In this document: positions 19,646 through 31,084 of the stretch, one piece after another
Numbering within the stretch: position 1 is the first letter of the stretch
How the letters are laid out: each line of letters starts with the position of its first letter
Source: Desulfurococcaceae archaeon
GTDB taxonomy: Archaea > Thermoproteota > Thermoprotei_A > Sulfolobales > Desulfurococcaceae
Assembly: GCA_020833225.1 (NCBI GenBank)
Contig: JAJHQS010000004.1
Span: forward strand, 1-62,833
DNA: 62,833 nucleotides
Reading direction: 5' to 3'
Program-made: the position numbers and the translations under genes
The notes under the pieces: model-generated
Seen by the model: only the letters and a program-made list of their open reading frames with translations
Told to the model about the DNA's origin: nothing
The model's database searches: none

Positions 19646-20092
19646 CTATCTCACAGGCTTCTGCTTCTTTCCAAGCCAGAGAGCTTTAAGTGAAACCCCA
19701 TTTACCATTACAACTTTATATTTAACGCCTGGAATATCTCCCATGGCGCCTCCAAGCGTTCCACCAATTTTCTCTATAATAACTTCATCGTGTTCATCAA
19801 TATAATTTATACCGCCATCCCATGGCACAAATGCTGTAACTACTTTACCGTTTTTAACAAGTTGTACTCTTACACACTTTCTAACAGCCGAGTTTGGCTT
19901 ACGTGATTCTACCCCTACTTTCTCTAAAACTATACCCCTAGCCATGGGCGCACCTTCAAGCGGGTCTTCGAAAACACCTTGTTTTCTCAGTATTCTCCGC
20001 TTATATTCTCTTTGACGCCACTTAAACTTCTTTCTCTTTTCTACCAGCTTTCTAGCAGCGTAAAGTCCACTGGGTCCCTTTTTACCAGCCAT
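19646..20092 (-). CDS. rps12: 30S ribosomal protein S12
   Basis: A 148-residue S12. [20 protein letters not shown] is the universal decoding-centre segment, and [19 protein letters not shown] the second. ATG start. Confidence 0.96.
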   Translation of the reverse strand: MAGKKGPSGLYAARKLVEKRKKFKWRQREYKRRILRKQGVFEDPLEGAPMARGIVLEKVGVESRKPNSAVRKCVRVQLVKNGKVVTAFVPWDGGINYIDEHDEVIIEKIGGTLGGAMGDIPGVKYKVVMVNGVSLKALWLGKKQKPVR

Positions 20093-20109
20093 TAAATAAA
20101 CACCTACAT

Positions 20110-20556
20110 TTACACTATTACTACGGAATCTATGTCAAAATGCCTTTTAAGTATTAATTTCGCCCTCTGCACGTTTCTACCTCCTTTACCAATAGCTATG
20201 GCCTTGTCTTTTGGATCAACAGCCACGTAGAGGACTTTTGAGCCGTCAGGTCTATTAACAAGCTTAACACTATTAACTCTAGCTGGCATTAAGGCGTATT
20301 TTACTTGTTCTTCTAAATTACTACTATAACCTATAATTTCAATATTCTTATTCAATAGGTCCTTCAATTTCTGCACAATAAAACCCCGAGGTCCTATAGC
20401 CTTTCTAACTTCACTAGGATCTACTAGAAATATTATTCTATTATTCTCGTTTTCAATAATACAGTCCCTTACCGTGGCTCCTGTTAAATCACTAAATAAG
20501 GCCATATACCTGAACTCTTCAGGCGTTATTTTAACGTTCGGTTTAGTCTTACTCAG
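20110..20556 (-). CDS. nusA: NusA-like KH-domain protein, apparent CTG start
   Basis: Archaeal NusA-like protein with two KH domains ([12 protein letters not shown] and [13 protein letters not shown]) that binds RNA, found between L30e and S12 as usual. From ATG 20505 it has 131 residues, but the same frame continues upstream for 17 codons that encode a typical NusA N-terminus ([18 protein letters not shown]). There is no ATG, GTG or TTG in that extension. A CTG at 20556 lies exactly 7 bases after GAGGTG, the spacing used by neighbouring genes, so I infer a CTG start (148 residues, 8-base overlap with L30e). Confidence 0.8.
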   Translation of the reverse strand: MSKTKPNVKITPEEFRYMALFSDLTGATVRDCIIENENNRIIFLVDPSEVRKAIGPRGFIVQKLKDLLNKNIEIIGYSSNLEEQVKYALMPARVNSVKLVNRPDGSKVLYVAVDPKDKAIAIGKGGRNVQRAKLILKRHFDIDSVVIV

Positions 20557-20875
20557 AAACGCTCACCTCTGTAGCTAGATCTAATATGTTCGATTGCCCA
20601 GGATCTATAATAGCTAGAACAGATACACTATGAGGTCTTCCAATAATAGCTCCGAGCTCTATGTTTGTACCATCAAACACTATGATAGGTATATTACCTA
20701 GTTTTGCATAGTATTCTAAGTCTCTCTTCACCTCTGGTGGAGTATTCTTAGCTATTACAACTAATTTCACGTTTCCACGTAATACTAGTTTTACTACTCT
20801 GCGCACACCATACTCTATACTTCCTGTCCTCGCAGCTAATTGAAGAGCTCTAATCAGTTCTGGTTTCAAGGCCAC
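20549..20875 (-). CDS. rpl30e: 50S ribosomal protein L30e
   Basis: A 108-residue member of the L7Ae/L30e fold (LVLRGNVKLVVIAKNTPPE, YYAKLGNIPIIVFDGTN). The GTG start directly follows the RpoA2 stop with GGTGA upstream. Its stop overlaps the start I propose for nusA. Confidence 0.94.
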   Translation of the reverse strand: MALKPELIRALQLAARTGSIEYGVRRVVKLVLRGNVKLVVIAKNTPPEVKRDLEYYAKLGNIPIIVFDGTNIELGAIIGRPHSVSVLAIIDPGQSNILDLATEVSVSE

Positions 20876-22084
20876 TTACTCTTCACCTTTCTCACTAGAC
20901 TCTAGTAGAGGTAACTTCATGTAAACTTTAACTATACCAGTACCTACAGGTGGCAATTGACCTATTATAATATTCTCCGTTACTCCAGCTAATGAGTCTT
21001 CTTCACCTGTAACAGCACTTTCGACGAGCTTTTGTACTGTTGTCTCAAAAGTAGCCTTTGCAAGAACACTTGGTTTTTCACCAGCAATACCCATTCTACC
21101 AACTTGTCTAATGTGACCTGTCCAAGTCATCATATCGGCAAGTAGCATTATGTGCCTTAAGTCTACATCTAAACCTTGGTCGTCTAGAGTGTTTTTAATC
21201 TCTTTTATTATTGCGGCTCGAGCGGCTTCTATACCTAAAACTCGTCTAATTTCATGTATATCATTAGTGTATACACGACGCCAATCAACACCAGGCACGT
21301 GCATAACTTCTTCTAGATTGCTACCCTCGGCCACTATCACGTACTCGTCACCTCTACGTTGTATTATAGTCTTCTTAATTCCCTTAATCCCCTTGATATA
21401 AGCTTGAAGTATCATATTCTTTAATTTCTCCATTTTAAATGGATCTAAGTATTCTTCACTAATATTTATTAAGATCTCGTGGGGATTTTCACTTGAAACT
21501 TCTATTGAGCCTATCTCTAATTTACTTAAAACATCAACAACATCCTCCACTGTAACATCCTTATCACTAAGCATTTCTGGATCTAGCTTTAATACTACAA
21601 CTCCACTACTATAATCAATAGAAAGCTCCTGAGTAACGTTTTCTACGTAAACACATTCAATCCTCCTCGCAACCTCTTTTACCTTCTCAAGATCTTGTTT
21701 AATCTCGTCAACTAAGTAAATCTCCATAATAGGTGTTTCAGGTTTTTTCTTGGCATCAACGATCTCGATGAGTCGTGGTAGACCTAGAGTAACGTTATAT
21801 TCTCTAACGCCAGCATAGTGAAAGACTCTTAGAGTCATTTGTGTAGAAGGTTCTCCAAGACTCTGTGCAGTTACAGTTCCAACAGCTTCACCTGGCTCTA
21901 TAAACGCAGAATGATATCTTTTCACAACCTCCCAAGCTATTTTCTCAACGTCTTCCGTCTTTAAGTTGCATTTTTTCACTGCTTCTCTTAATTTCTTGGA
22001 CAACTCAATGTATATTTGGGCTGTTACATAGGGTTTTATTTTCTCAAGAATATCCTCTACACTTTTTAATTCTTGCTCCTCCAA
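20876..22084 (-). CDS. rpoA2: DNA-directed RNA polymerase subunit A''
   Basis: C-terminal part of the largest RNA polymerase subunit, split as in all archaea. EPGEAVGTVTAQSLGEPSTQ and MTLRVFHYAG (trigger loop region), and GITGE-like IAGEKPSVLAKATFE near the end. TTG 22084 is 6 bases after GGGTG. GTG 22093 would overlap the A' stop as GTGA and is the alternative. Confidence 0.96.
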   Translation of the reverse strand: MEEQELKSVEDILEKIKPYVTAQIYIELSKKLREAVKKCNLKTEDVEKIAWEVVKRYHSAFIEPGEAVGTVTAQSLGEPSTQMTLRVFHYAGVREYNVTLGLPRLIEIVDAKKKPETPIMEIYLVDEIKQDLEKVKEVARRIECVYVENVTQELSIDYSSGVVVLKLDPEMLSDKDVTVEDVVDVLSKLEIGSIEVSSENPHEILINISEEYLDPFKMEKLKNMILQAYIKGIKGIKKTIIQRRGDEYVIVAEGSNLEEVMHVPGVDWRRVYTNDIHEIRRVLGIEAARAAIIKEIKNTLDDQGLDVDLRHIMLLADMMTWTGHIRQVGRMGIAGEKPSVLAKATFETTVQKLVESAVTGEEDSLAGVTENIIIGQLPPVGTGIVKVYMKLPLLESSEKGEE

Positions 22085-22089
22085 AGCTA

Positions 22090-24732
22090 TCACCCGTGTA
22101 CATATTTTTCAATAATTCTATCAATGTTCACAGACTTCCCATGATCGCTTTTAGCAGGATCTACACCGTCTTCTCCATATAGCAATTGTACTATTTCTTC
22201 TGATGTTGTTCTCACAGAGCCGTCATAGTGAACCTTGAGATCTTGGAGAGCATTTATAAGTCTCCTCTGCATGTAACCCGACTGACTTGTTCTCACAGCA
22301 GTATCTATTAAACCCTCTCTACCTGCAGCTGTGTGGAAGAATAGTTCTAAGGGTCCAAGCCCGTCGACAAAGCCTTTTGCAATGAACCCTCTCGCTTCAG
22401 CTCCAAGATCACCAGGTTTAAAGTGCGGTAGCATTCTCCCCATATAGCCTCGCGTAAGTCTCTTACCTCTGACGGTTTGCTGTCCTAGTAGACCAGTCAT
22501 CTGAGTCAAGTTAACAGGGTTTCCTCTAGCACCAGTTCTCGCCATTATAACTACGGGATTTGTTAGTGCAAAGTACTGGGTTAACACGTCTGCAACTTCA
22601 TCAAGCAATTTTTTCGATAAAGTATCTATGATCTCGTCTTCTAAGGTCTCTTCTAGGGTCTTACCCGGCCTAGCTACTAAGCGCCTTTCTCTGTAAAGTT
22701 TTAATAGCTCAGACACTTCTTCTTTCTTATTTTCAATGATGCTATAAATGACTTTTTTAGCGTCTTCGCTTACTGTGAGGTGATCATAGCTCATCGTGAA
22801 ACCATGCATCTCACACATAGTTATAAACATTTTGTATACTTTATCCATAAATAATCTTCCCACATCCTCTCCATACTCTTTAATTAGCCAGTGAACAATG
22901 TTTTCAGGCTCTTCTCTACCAATACTGTTCTTGTCGATGACACCCTCAAGTAGAATGCCATTTCTAATGATGACTATACTGTCGTGTGGGCAGTCTTCAT
23001 CAATACATCTCAGCACGGAAGCACTACCTATTTTTGACACTCTCCTATAATTAAAGTCTTTTGGCAAGAAAAGTGATACTAGTTGTTTACCAGTCCAATA
23101 TTCTCTAGGTTTTAATATAGCGGGTTCTGGTAAGGGGCCTTTATAGCCAGTAGACGCTAATAATTTAACAACCTTATCTTTAGTAAGTATAGTCGACTTC
23201 ACTGTTAACAAATATGCACCGCTCACATAGTCTTGTAAGCCACCTATTATTGGGCCTCCATAACGTGGCGTTAAAATATGCTTTTCGACGAGCATTAAGA
23301 GCCTAGCTTCAGCACGTGCTTCTTCACTTTGAGGCACGTGGAGATTCATTTCATCGCCATCAAAATCAGCATTATATGGTGGACACACTAGGAGGTTTAA
23401 TCTAAAAGTCTTATATGGCAATACCCTAACTACGTGCGCCATTACTGATATCCTGTGTAATGATGGCTGACGGTTAAATAGCACAATATCTCCGTCTAGT
23501 AAATGTCTCTCAACAATAAAGCCTGGCTCTAAAGACTCAGCGGTAGCTTTTCTATCAACATACTTTAAACTTATTTTTCTACCATCTGGTCTAATAATGT
23601 AATTTGCTCCAGGCCATTTGTCAGGGCCGTTTAAAACAAGGCGACGTAGGAGGTCAATATTCCATGGAGTCACACGCTCTGGTATAGTAAGAATCTTTGC
23701 CACTTCTTCTGGAACGCCTACTTCGTTTATACTCAAATTAGGATCAGGACTAATAACCGTCCTAGATGAGAAGTCTACACGTTTTCCCCTTAGATCACCT
23801 CTAAATCTTCCCTCTTTACCTTTAAGCCTCTGAGCTAAGCCTTTAAGTACCTTACCACTTCTGTGTCTAGCTACCGGTATTCCTGATACCTCATTATCAA
23901 AATATGTTGTAATATGATATTGCAAGAGCTCCCATTCTTCTTCAATTATAGCTTCAGGTGCTCCGCTTTCGAGGTGTTCTTTTAACCTATTATTGACTCT
24001 TATAATATCTACAAGCTTATGTGTTAAGTCATCCTCGCTTCTTATACCTGTTTCTAGTGTAACGGAGGGTCTTACTTGCTTGGGTGGTACTGGGAGAACA
24101 GTTAAAACCATCCACTCGGGTCTCGCATCTCTAGGATCGCCTCCAAGTAATCTCACATCATCATCTGGTATTTTCTCAAGATGTTTTCTCACTTCACTTG
24201 GTGTAAGTTTTCTTAAACCAGTCTCCGTCTTAACGTAAAAAGAGTGGGGTTTTTCGAGTTTAATATCGAGAGAAGGTGCACCACAATGTGGACACGTAGT
24301 AGTACTTGCAGCTTTTCTTCTAATATACTCATGTAGCCTCCTCTTTAAATGTGTTAATTTAAGATCCTCAAGGTCTCTTAATAGTTTTAAAAACTCCTCT
24401 CTCTCGCTTTCTGGTATTTTAATCCTACCACAATTACTGCAAGTAGCTTTCAAATACATTAATATATATTTTGTAAACGCTACGTGAAATACTGGTTTTG
24501 CGAGCTCTAAGTGTCCAAAGTGTCCTGGACAGTTCTCTCTAGTGTTTCCACAAACAGGACAGGTTTCACCAGGTTCTATAGCACCCATACGTCTATCCAT
24601 TACGCCCCCATCTATTGGCATGCCATCATTATCATAAACCTCAGTTGATACTATAGTTGTTACGCTCATTTTACGTATTTCATCTGGTGAGAGTATTCCA
24701 AACTTTATTTTAGAAATTCTAGTTGTAAGCAC
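22090..24732 (-). CDS. rpoA1: DNA-directed RNA polymerase subunit A'
   Basis: Catalytic largest subunit, N-terminal part, about 880 residues. [14 protein letters not shown] start, zinc motif [17 protein letters not shown], a second CSNCG/CPHCG pair, active-site [15 protein letters not shown], and the bridge-helix region further on. GTG 24732 is 6 bases after GGGTG. GTG 24741, overlapping the rpoB stop, is possible. Confidence 0.96.
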   Translation of the reverse strand: MLTTRISKIKFGILSPDEIRKMSVTTIVSTEVYDNDGMPIDGGVMDRRMGAIEPGETCPVCGNTRENCPGHFGHLELAKPVFHVAFTKYILMYLKATCSNCGRIKIPESEREEFLKLLRDLEDLKLTHLKRRLHEYIRRKAASTTTCPHCGAPSLDIKLEKPHSFYVKTETGLRKLTPSEVRKHLEKIPDDDVRLLGGDPRDARPEWMVLTVLPVPPKQVRPSVTLETGIRSEDDLTHKLVDIIRVNNRLKEHLESGAPEAIIEEEWELLQYHITTYFDNEVSGIPVARHRSGKVLKGLAQRLKGKEGRFRGDLRGKRVDFSSRTVISPDPNLSINEVGVPEEVAKILTIPERVTPWNIDLLRRLVLNGPDKWPGANYIIRPDGRKISLKYVDRKATAESLEPGFIVERHLLDGDIVLFNRQPSLHRISVMAHVVRVLPYKTFRLNLLVCPPYNADFDGDEMNLHVPQSEEARAEARLLMLVEKHILTPRYGGPIIGGLQDYVSGAYLLTVKSTILTKDKVVKLLASTGYKGPLPEPAILKPREYWTGKQLVSLFLPKDFNYRRVSKIGSASVLRCIDEDCPHDSIVIIRNGILLEGVIDKNSIGREEPENIVHWLIKEYGEDVGRLFMDKVYKMFITMCEMHGFTMSYDHLTVSEDAKKVIYSIIENKKEEVSELLKLYRERRLVARPGKTLEETLEDEIIDTLSKKLLDEVADVLTQYFALTNPVVIMARTGARGNPVNLTQMTGLLGQQTVRGKRLTRGYMGRMLPHFKPGDLGAEARGFIAKGFVDGLGPLELFFHTAAGREGLIDTAVRTSQSGYMQRRLINALQDLKVHYDGSVRTTSEEIVQLLYGEDGVDPAKSDHGKSVNIDRIIEKYVHG

Positions 24733-24737
24733 AAATA

Positions 24738-27700
24738 TCACCCTGTACCAAGCTCTTGAACTATGAGTCTAGGTCTAATACCCATGCTCATGAGTTCTTG
24801 TATTAATAATTTAAATGCATATGTTATCTCGACGGGTTTAAGTGTAGCCTTATCTTTGTGTATTGGACACATGTATCTACCTCTATTCTTATCATAGTAG
24901 CCTATCATGCCACATTCTTCACACACATATACACGTGTATGATCACTTCTCTCCCTCATAGTCTCTCTTAATAGTATTGATGAGCCATGTCCAATAAGGC
25001 AGTCAACCTCCATTTCACCCCACCTTAAACCTCCAGCCCTAGAACGTCCCTGAGTAGGCTGTCTAGTCAATATCTGGACTGGTCCTCGCGCTCTAGCATG
25101 TATTTTATCACTAACCATGTGGTGTAATTTTTGATAATATACAATGCCAATAAACACTGGGACCTCAAGCATCTCTCCTGTTCTACCATCATACATAACC
25201 TCCTCACCACTCGGTGAATAACCATAGTTCTTCAAAACTAGTTTTAACCTCTCAGTACTCTCTTTGAAGAAAGGTGTTGCATCTACACTCTCTCCCCTAA
25301 GAGCTGCGGCTTTTCCAGCAATACTTTCAAGAAGTTGTCCTACAGTCATTCTACTTGGGAAGGCGTGAGGATTTATTATGAGATCGGGTGTTATGCCGTC
25401 TTCGGTGAAGGGCATGTCATATTGTGGTATGAGAAGACCTACTACCCCTTTCTGGCCATGCCTAGATGCAAATTTATCACCTAATTCGGGGATTCTAAGA
25501 TCTCTTACTCTAACCTTTATTAGCTTATTGCCTTCACCATCCATGGTTAATACCACTACATCGACAACTCCTTTCTCTGCATGTCTCACTACTACGCTTG
25601 TATCTTGTTTAGTTAATCCACTAATACCATACTCCTCTGCGCCAGCACTGAGGAATCTTGAAGGGCTTATTTTACCCACTAAAACATCTCCTCCTACAAC
25701 GTCTGTTTCGGGAGCTACTATGCCATCTTCTTCCAGCTTATCATACGCTCTTGGACCTCTATATCCTCTTATACTTGGTGGAGGTCTTGTGATCTCGTCT
25801 TGAACACCACCTGGATATTTATGCTCTATTGTGGAGTAAAGTCTAAAGAAAGTTGATCTAGCAAGCCCTCTCTCAACACTGCTCTTGTTGAGTATTACGG
25901 CGTCTTCCATGTTGTAGCCAGTATAAGCATATATAGCCACTATCATGTTCTGTCCTGCAGCTCTTTCATTGTAGCCTATAATCTCAATAGCTCTAGTTTC
26001 CACAAGGGGTTTTTGCGGATAATGTAGTAGATGACCTCGCGTATCTACTCTACGCTGAAAACTAGCAGTGCTAAGACCTAGGGCCTGTTTAGCCATGGCT
26101 GCCTCATACATGTTTCTTGGACTTTGATTATGCTCGGCATATGGTATTATTGACGCAGTTATCCCAAAGATTCCTGGAACCCATAGTTCTAGGTGTGTAT
26201 GTTCTTGTGTGACGTGATCCGGCGTTAAAGCTATATAAGTATTCTCCTCTTCATCTGGGTCAATGTACTCTATAATGCCCATTTTCACGAGGTCGTCAAA
26301 TGAGAGCTCTCCTCTCTTAACTCTCTCAACAATGTCCTTTGTCAATTTAGGTTTACCATTTTCTACAACAATCAAAGGTCTTCTAATGCGCCCAGCATCT
26401 GTATTTACTATTACTTCATTTATGTACTCAGTGCGAATATAAGCTACGTTTACTTCAGGACTTAATTTACCTTTTCTCCTGAGCTCTCTAATAGTTTTAG
26501 CGAGGTTTTCACCATCTGGATGATATCCTATGAGTTTACCATTTAAGAATACTTTGCTCCACTCTGCAAATTTCTCTCCTATAGGCTCTCCCTTGTTAAG
26601 TCCTTCAATTACGAGGTCTAGATATCCTTTCTTAATTTTACCTTTAACTTTTCTCGTAACTATTGGTGTAACACCTAGTTCATAAAGGAGCTCTTCGACC
26701 TCGCGATCATCTATACCAACACTCACATTAGCGACTAAGGCAAGATTTTTCACAAGCCCAATATTAGTTCCCTCTGGCGTTTCCAGGGGACAAATCCTAC
26801 CCCATTGGGTTCCATGAAGCTCTCTTGCCTCAAAGTGAGGTTGTGTTCTAGTTAGTGGAGACACAACTCTCCTTAAGTGGCTTAGTGTGCTCAACATGTT
26901 TGTTCTGTCTAGCAACTGGCTGACACCAGTTCTGCCGCCTGGCCAATTGCCAGTAGCCATTGCATGGAGGATTTTGTCTGTTACACTAGTATATTTAAAT
27001 ACGGCTTTAAGATCCGCCCTTTTCATTTTAGATATCTGTTTTTCAAGTTCTTCTCTTAAATCTCTAATAAAAGCTACGAGAGAAGCTCTAATTAGAGTAG
27101 CTAACATATCACCTGCAAGTTTAAGTCTCTTATTCCTGTAATGGTCTTTATCATCAACCTCTCTATAACCTAACGCGAGTTCAATTATTCTTGCAATCAT
27201 TTGCCCTATAAATACTGCCTTAAGTATCCTTGTCTCTCTACTTGAGTCTATTCCTATGTGTGGTAAGAGTCTTTCATCTAACAATCTTTGTGCTCTCGCA
27301 ATTCTCTCTTCTCTAGGTCTACCAATAGCAAATCTTGAGCCAATATAGTCTAATGCCTCTTCTACCAGTTTTTTCCTATACTCTTCTACAATCTTCTTAA
27401 TCTCTTCTTCAGAGGCTTCAGGCGGTATTTCTAATTTAGGTAAGAGTTGTTCTGCGTGAAGTATTGATGGGAGCATATGAACGTGGTATATTGAGTTAGG
27501 GCTTATGGCATATAGTATCTCGCGAGTATCTAACCCAAGGGCTACCATTAATATTACTACTGGCATCTTGTGCCCCTGGAAGTTAACGTAAAATACGCCA
27601 TCTTTCTTACGATCAACTATTAGCTGTGAACGCCTACCGCGTGCAGCACTAATAACTTTTGCTGTATGAGTTACACCAGTACCTTCTTGACCGTAATCTA

Positions 27701-28223
27701 CAATGATAGTATTACTTGCTAGGTCTTCTTGTGCCACGATGACTTTCTCACTTCCATTTATAATAAAATAGCCTCCGGGGTCTCTAGGATCCTCACCAAT
27801 ACTGATAAGCTCTTCGTGCGTCATTTTACTGAGTGGATCAATGTCTGATCTCAGCATAACTGGGAGATCCATAAGTTTTAATTCAATTTCACGTGTCGTT
27901 ATTTCTCCTTCTAGTCTCACGCTCACATACACTGGAATCATGTATGTTAAATTTCTAATTCTACATTCTAGTGGTGTCTTATAGCTCGCTGTCCCATCAA
28001 TATCTATCCATTGGGGTTTAGGACCTAACCTCATTTTTTCAATAATAAGCTTTGTGCCCTCTGTAATGGGAATTTCTCTGAACTCCGATATAATTGCAGG
28101 CAGTATTTCTCTTACAAATCTATTATAGCTATCAAGGTGTTGTCTTACTAATCCCTTTTCTTCAAAGTATCTTCGTGTAATGATCCAGAGGTCTTCTATT
28201 GTAAGCTTATCTGTAGAGTTCAA
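24738..28223 (-). CDS. rpoB: DNA-directed RNA polymerase subunit B (undivided)
   Basis: Second-largest subunit as a single 1161-residue chain, as in crenarchaea and unlike the B'/B'' split of many euryarchaea. Seen: [63 protein letters not shown] and the C-terminal zinc pair CEECG...CPIHK. The TTG start shares TTGA with the rpoH stop. Confidence 0.97.
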   Translation of the reverse strand: MNSTDKLTIEDLWIITRRYFEEKGLVRQHLDSYNRFVREILPAIISEFREIPITEGTKLIIEKMRLGPKPQWIDIDGTASYKTPLECRIRNLTYMIPVYVSVRLEGEITTREIELKLMDLPVMLRSDIDPLSKMTHEELISIGEDPRDPGGYFIINGSEKVIVAQEDLASNTIIVDYGQEGTGVTHTAKVISAARGRRSQLIVDRKKDGVFYVNFQGHKMPVVILMVALGLDTREILYAISPNSIYHVHMLPSILHAEQLLPKLEIPPEASEEEIKKIVEEYRKKLVEEALDYIGSRFAIGRPREERIARAQRLLDERLLPHIGIDSSRETRILKAVFIGQMIARIIELALGYREVDDKDHYRNKRLKLAGDMLATLIRASLVAFIRDLREELEKQISKMKRADLKAVFKYTSVTDKILHAMATGNWPGGRTGVSQLLDRTNMLSTLSHLRRVVSPLTRTQPHFEARELHGTQWGRICPLETPEGTNIGLVKNLALVANVSVGIDDREVEELLYELGVTPIVTRKVKGKIKKGYLDLVIEGLNKGEPIGEKFAEWSKVFLNGKLIGYHPDGENLAKTIRELRRKGKLSPEVNVAYIRTEYINEVIVNTDAGRIRRPLIVVENGKPKLTKDIVERVKRGELSFDDLVKMGIIEYIDPDEEENTYIALTPDHVTQEHTHLELWVPGIFGITASIIPYAEHNQSPRNMYEAAMAKQALGLSTASFQRRVDTRGHLLHYPQKPLVETRAIEIIGYNERAAGQNMIVAIYAYTGYNMEDAVILNKSSVERGLARSTFFRLYSTIEHKYPGGVQDEITRPPPSIRGYRGPRAYDKLEEDGIVAPETDVVGGDVLVGKISPSRFLSAGAEEYGISGLTKQDTSVVVRHAEKGVVDVVVLTMDGEGNKLIKVRVRDLRIPELGDKFASRHGQKGVVGLLIPQYDMPFTEDGITPDLIINPHAFPSRMTVGQLLESIAGKAAALRGESVDATPFFKESTERLKLVLKNYGYSPSGEEVMYDGRTGEMLEVPVFIGIVYYQKLHHMVSDKIHARARGPVQILTRQPTQGRSRAGGLRWGEMEVDCLIGHGSSILLRETMRERSDHTRVYVCEECGMIGYYDKNRGRYMCPIHKDKATLKPVEITYAFKLLIQELMSMGIRPRLIVQELGTG

Positions 28224-28477
28224 GTTCTCTTAGTCACCTCTACAACAACATATCTATAGGCAATAGAAATACCAGCCGTAGGACTTTTTCTAATAATTCT
28301 CACAATATCTCCAGGTTTAGCACCGATGGCTTTTACAACGGGGTCGTCTATAGATATCCATGGAAGTTGCCAGGGCTCTATCCTAAGCTCTTTTAATATC
28401 TTTAAAGCCTCTTCTGGCGGGATTATTTCGTGTTTTGGAACAAGCTCGTGTTCCAGGATATTGACTTTTTCTCTCAT
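28220..28477 (-). CDS. rpoH: DNA-directed RNA polymerase subunit H (Rpb5 C-terminal type)
   Basis: An 85-residue RpoH from ATG 28477: [39 protein letters not shown] and [16 protein letters not shown]. First gene of the polymerase operon. GTG codons at 28492 and 28486 are in frame near a GGTGAT, so the exact start is uncertain. Confidence 0.92.
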   Translation of the reverse strand: MREKVNILEHELVPKHEIIPPEEALKILKELRIEPWQLPWISIDDPVVKAIGAKPGDIVRIIRKSPTAGISIAYRYVVVEVTKRT

Positions 28478-28535
28478 ATTAAGCACTATCACCTACAAAA
28501 ATTCATACTTAACCTAAATATAGAGAGTAAAAAAG

Positions 28536-28545
28536 GTTTTTAAAT
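28536..28545 (-). promoter_or_regulatory. TATA box of the rpoH-rpoB-rpoA operon
   Basis: Minus-strand ATTTAAAAAC about 58 bases before the rpoH start, between it and tRNA-Ala. Confidence 0.5.
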
Positions 28546-28616
28546 AATATCTCAATGGCTTCTCGCTAGGTTACTTTTTACTTTTACTACTATATCTTCA
28601 TCTTCTTAGAGAATTG

Positions 28617-28705
<89 letters not shown>

Positions 28706-28828
28706 ATTCCTTACTGATAGAATTAGTTGTTATGGGTTTTAAAAGTATTTCTCTAAGTATATGTTTTTAGAGTTTAGAGAAGCTCTCAACACCTTAATCT
28801 TTGAAGCGGATAATTAGGGTTTTCAACT

Positions 28829-30019
28829 ATGTCTAGTACTCATGACGTAATTGAAGAGATACTTAGAAAGCGAGGATTAGTTTCAAGGATTTTTGCTAAT
28901 AGAGAAGTGTTACATCCGGATTATGTGCCGGATAGTCTTCCTCATAGAGAAAGAGAGATCACAAAATTAGCCGAGATCTTAGTCATTTCTGCTAAAGGTG
29001 AGAGACCTAGTAATGTTTTCTTATATGGGCTTACGGGCACAGGTAAAACAGCTGTAGCTAAATATGTTGTTAAAAAACTAGTTGAAAAAGCATCTGCTTT
29101 TGGTGTAAGGCTAAATTACGCGTATGTAAATACTAGAAAAGTTGATACTGCTTACAAAGTTTTAGCTTCAATAGCTGCGAGTCTAGGTCTTAAAGTGCCT
29201 CATACTGGGTTAGCTGTTAGTGAAATTTATAGGCGCTATATAAGTGCTCTTAATAGTTGGAATGGGTTACACATAGTTATACTCGATGAAATAGACTTTT
29301 TTGTTAAGAAGCATGGAGATGATATATTATATAAGCTTCTTAGAGTAAACGAAGATCTTTCAAATGCACGTGTTTCTGTCATTGGGATAACAAACGACTT
29401 GAATTTTGTTGAAGAACTTGATCCAAGGGTTAGGTCTAGTTTAGGTGAAGAGGAAATAGTTTTTCAACCTTACAACGCTGATCAATTATTTACTATTCTA
29501 AAGCAGAGAGCAGAGTTGGCGTTTAAACCTGGGGTTATAGATGATAGCATTATCTCTTATTGCGCGGCGTTAGCAGCTAGAGAACATGGTGATGCTCGGA
29601 GGGCGCTAGACTTATTAAGAGTATCTGGTGAAATAGCTGAAAGAGAAGGTGTAGACAAAGTTACTATTGAACACGTTAAAAAAGCTTCTCTAGAGATAGA
29701 AGAGAATAAGATATATCAGAGTATAGCATCACTACCACTTCACCAAAAACTAGTTCTCAAGTCTATTTTAGAAATAGTTACATCTAAAGGCTATGCATCA
29801 ACAGGCGACGTATATGCTAAATATGTAGAGAAGACACGCCATTTCTCTCTCGAACCACTCACTATGAGGAGAGTTAGTGATATAATTTCTCAACTAGATA
29901 TGATGGGGCTCATAATGGCAGAAGTTACTAGTAGAGGTAGATATGGAGTCACTAAAATGATTAAAATGAGAGAAGACTTTATACCAATAATTGAAAAAGC
30001 TTTAAGGGATCTTGACTAA
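28829..30019 (+). CDS. cdc6: Orc1/Cdc6 replication initiator
   Basis: Origin-binding AAA+ ATPase of 396 residues. Walker A GLTGTGKTAVAKYVV near residue 66, Walker B IVILDEID near 150, sensor motif GITND, arginine-finger region LDPRVRSS, then a lid and C-terminal winged helix (KGYASTGDVYAKYVE). Archaeal origins usually lie beside such genes. I see no convincing origin box in the 120 bases upstream, whereas a candidate region lies 7 kb away at 35.8-36.8 kb. Confidence 0.94.
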   Translation: MSSTHDVIEEILRKRGLVSRIFANREVLHPDYVPDSLPHREREITKLAEILVISAKGERPSNVFLYGLTGTGKTAVAKYVVKKLVEKASAFGVRLNYAYVNTRKVDTAYKVLASIAASLGLKVPHTGLAVSEIYRRYISALNSWNGLHIVILDEIDFFVKKHGDDILYKLLRVNEDLSNARVSVIGITNDLNFVEELDPRVRSSLGEEEIVFQPYNADQLFTILKQRAELAFKPGVIDDSIISYCAALAAREHGDARRALDLLRVSGEIAEREGVDKVTIEHVKKASLEIEENKIYQSIASLPLHQKLVLKSILEIVTSKGYASTGDVYAKYVEKTRHFSLEPLTMRRVSDIISQLDMMGLIMAEVTSRGRYGVTKMIKMREDFIPIIEKALRDLD

Positions 30020-30020
30020 A

Positions 30021-30605
30021 ATGTGCTCTATACTATTAGAAGCGTACGATGATGGTTTTTTTCCCTACTATTTTAAAGCTTGTAAAGGTTCAACATACAT
30101 AGTCGGCGTTGAAGTAGAGGACTTTCGCGATGTACGTAAAGTAGTAGTGGGGCTTGTTAAAGTAGATGAGAGAAACACGTTGAGAGTTATTAGAGATATT
30201 TCTATGAGTATGAGTGGTGACATAATATTACTTGACGGTGTGATTTATGCTGGTTTTGATGTTGTAGATCCATGGGAGCTCTATAATAGTACTGGTAAAG
30301 GAGTAATTGTAATTCAATCGCATCCACTAAATCTCGAGAGTATTAAAAAAGCTCTCCGAGAACACTTTGTAGATTGGTCTGAGAGGTTTAGTGTTATTGA
30401 GAATGTGTATAATAAAATGATTAGAGTTGAAACTCCATGGAGAGTAATAGAGGTCTACAGTGTCGGAGTAGATTTTAACACGATGACCACTATCTTAAAG
30501 AGAAGTTGTCTCTATAGCCCCATACCAGAACCTCTTAGAATAGCTGATAAAATAGCTTCAACACTCTCAAGACTACACTTAAATCAACTATATTACCAGA
30601 TCTAA
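30021..30605 (+). CDS. DUF99 family protein (endonuclease V-like fold)
   Basis: A 194-residue archaeal protein of the DUF99/COG1628 family, distantly related to endonuclease V. The region IILLDGVIYAGFDVVDP matches the family core. No biochemical role is known with certainty. ATG 30021 lies one base after the cdc6 stop. A TTG at 30012, overlapping cdc6, is in frame but poorly spaced from GGGAT. Likely co-transcribed with cdc6. Confidence 0.78.
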   Translation: MCSILLEAYDDGFFPYYFKACKGSTYIVGVEVEDFRDVRKVVVGLVKVDERNTLRVIRDISMSMSGDIILLDGVIYAGFDVVDPWELYNSTGKGVIVIQSHPLNLESIKKALREHFVDWSERFSVIENVYNKMIRVETPWRVIEVYSVGVDFNTMTTILKRSCLYSPIPEPLRIADKIASTLSRLHLNQLYYQI

Positions 30606-30679
30606 CTAAAACATAGAATAATGGCAATAAAGCAAATTTACAACTAATTTCCAATATTATTGTAAACCGGCTTAATAAG

Positions 30680-30752
30680 TAGCCGGGCGGGGATTCGAAC
30701 CCCGGTCACGGGGGCCAGAGCCCCGCATCCTTGGCCGCTAGACGACCCGGCT
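30680..30752 (-). tRNA. tRNA-Gln(CTG)
   Basis: Acceptor AGCCGGG/CCCGGCT, discriminator A, T arm with TTCGAAT, anticodon stem CGGGG/CCCCG around loop CTCTGGC, anticodon CTG. No intron, no encoded CCA. GTTATAAAT (30784-30792) is a TATA element in minus-strand orientation about 32 bases upstream. Confidence 0.93.
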
Positions 30753-30850
30753 GCCCCACTAATTAGCCCTTAGTAGAAACAGGGTTATAAATCCTCTTAA
30801 AACTAGGTATTTTGAATAAATATTAAGAACATAGTACAAGGGAAATATAG

Positions 30851-30859
30851 CTTTTTAAG
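30851..30859 (+). promoter_or_regulatory. TATA box of tRNA-Lys
   Basis: CTTTTTAAG 33 bases before the tRNA 5' end. The same CTTTTTAAG stands about 30 bases before tRNA-Asp (near 58253), which supports both. Confidence 0.55.
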
Positions 30860-30891
30860 CGTCTTTTCATAAGTATTTTTATGCTGGGTGA

Positions 30892-30965
30892 GGGCCCGTA
30901 GCTCAGCTTGGTAGAGCGGCGGGCTTTTAACCCGTAGGTCCCGGGTTCAAATCCCGGCGGGCCCG
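30892..30965 (+). tRNA. tRNA-Lys(TTT)
   Basis: Acceptor GGGCCCG/CGGGCCC, discriminator G, D arm GCTC...GAGC, anticodon loop CTTTTAA with anticodon TTT on a five-pair stem, T arm CCGGG-TTCAAAT-CCCGG. No intron. Confidence 0.94.
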
Positions 30966-31084
30966 CATCTTCTTCAAGCTCCTTAGAGATTACTTTGAGA
31001 AGCGAATTAGGGCATGGAAATATATGTTCTTACTAGAATCTCACTATTGAGTTAGGGCTGATTTAAGGCTTTAATTCTTGGATA

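Noticed and set aside
18851-26030. Repeated GGGGTTTTTGCGGA-like strings in tuf, the tuf-S7 gap and rpoB
   Set aside because: Two are codons of conserved protein segments. The third is a partial match. Coincidence is sufficient.
28707-28828. Replication origin directly upstream of cdc6
   Set aside because: Only 120 bases, no paired G-rich boxes, and filled by the tRNA-Ala and cdc6 promoters.
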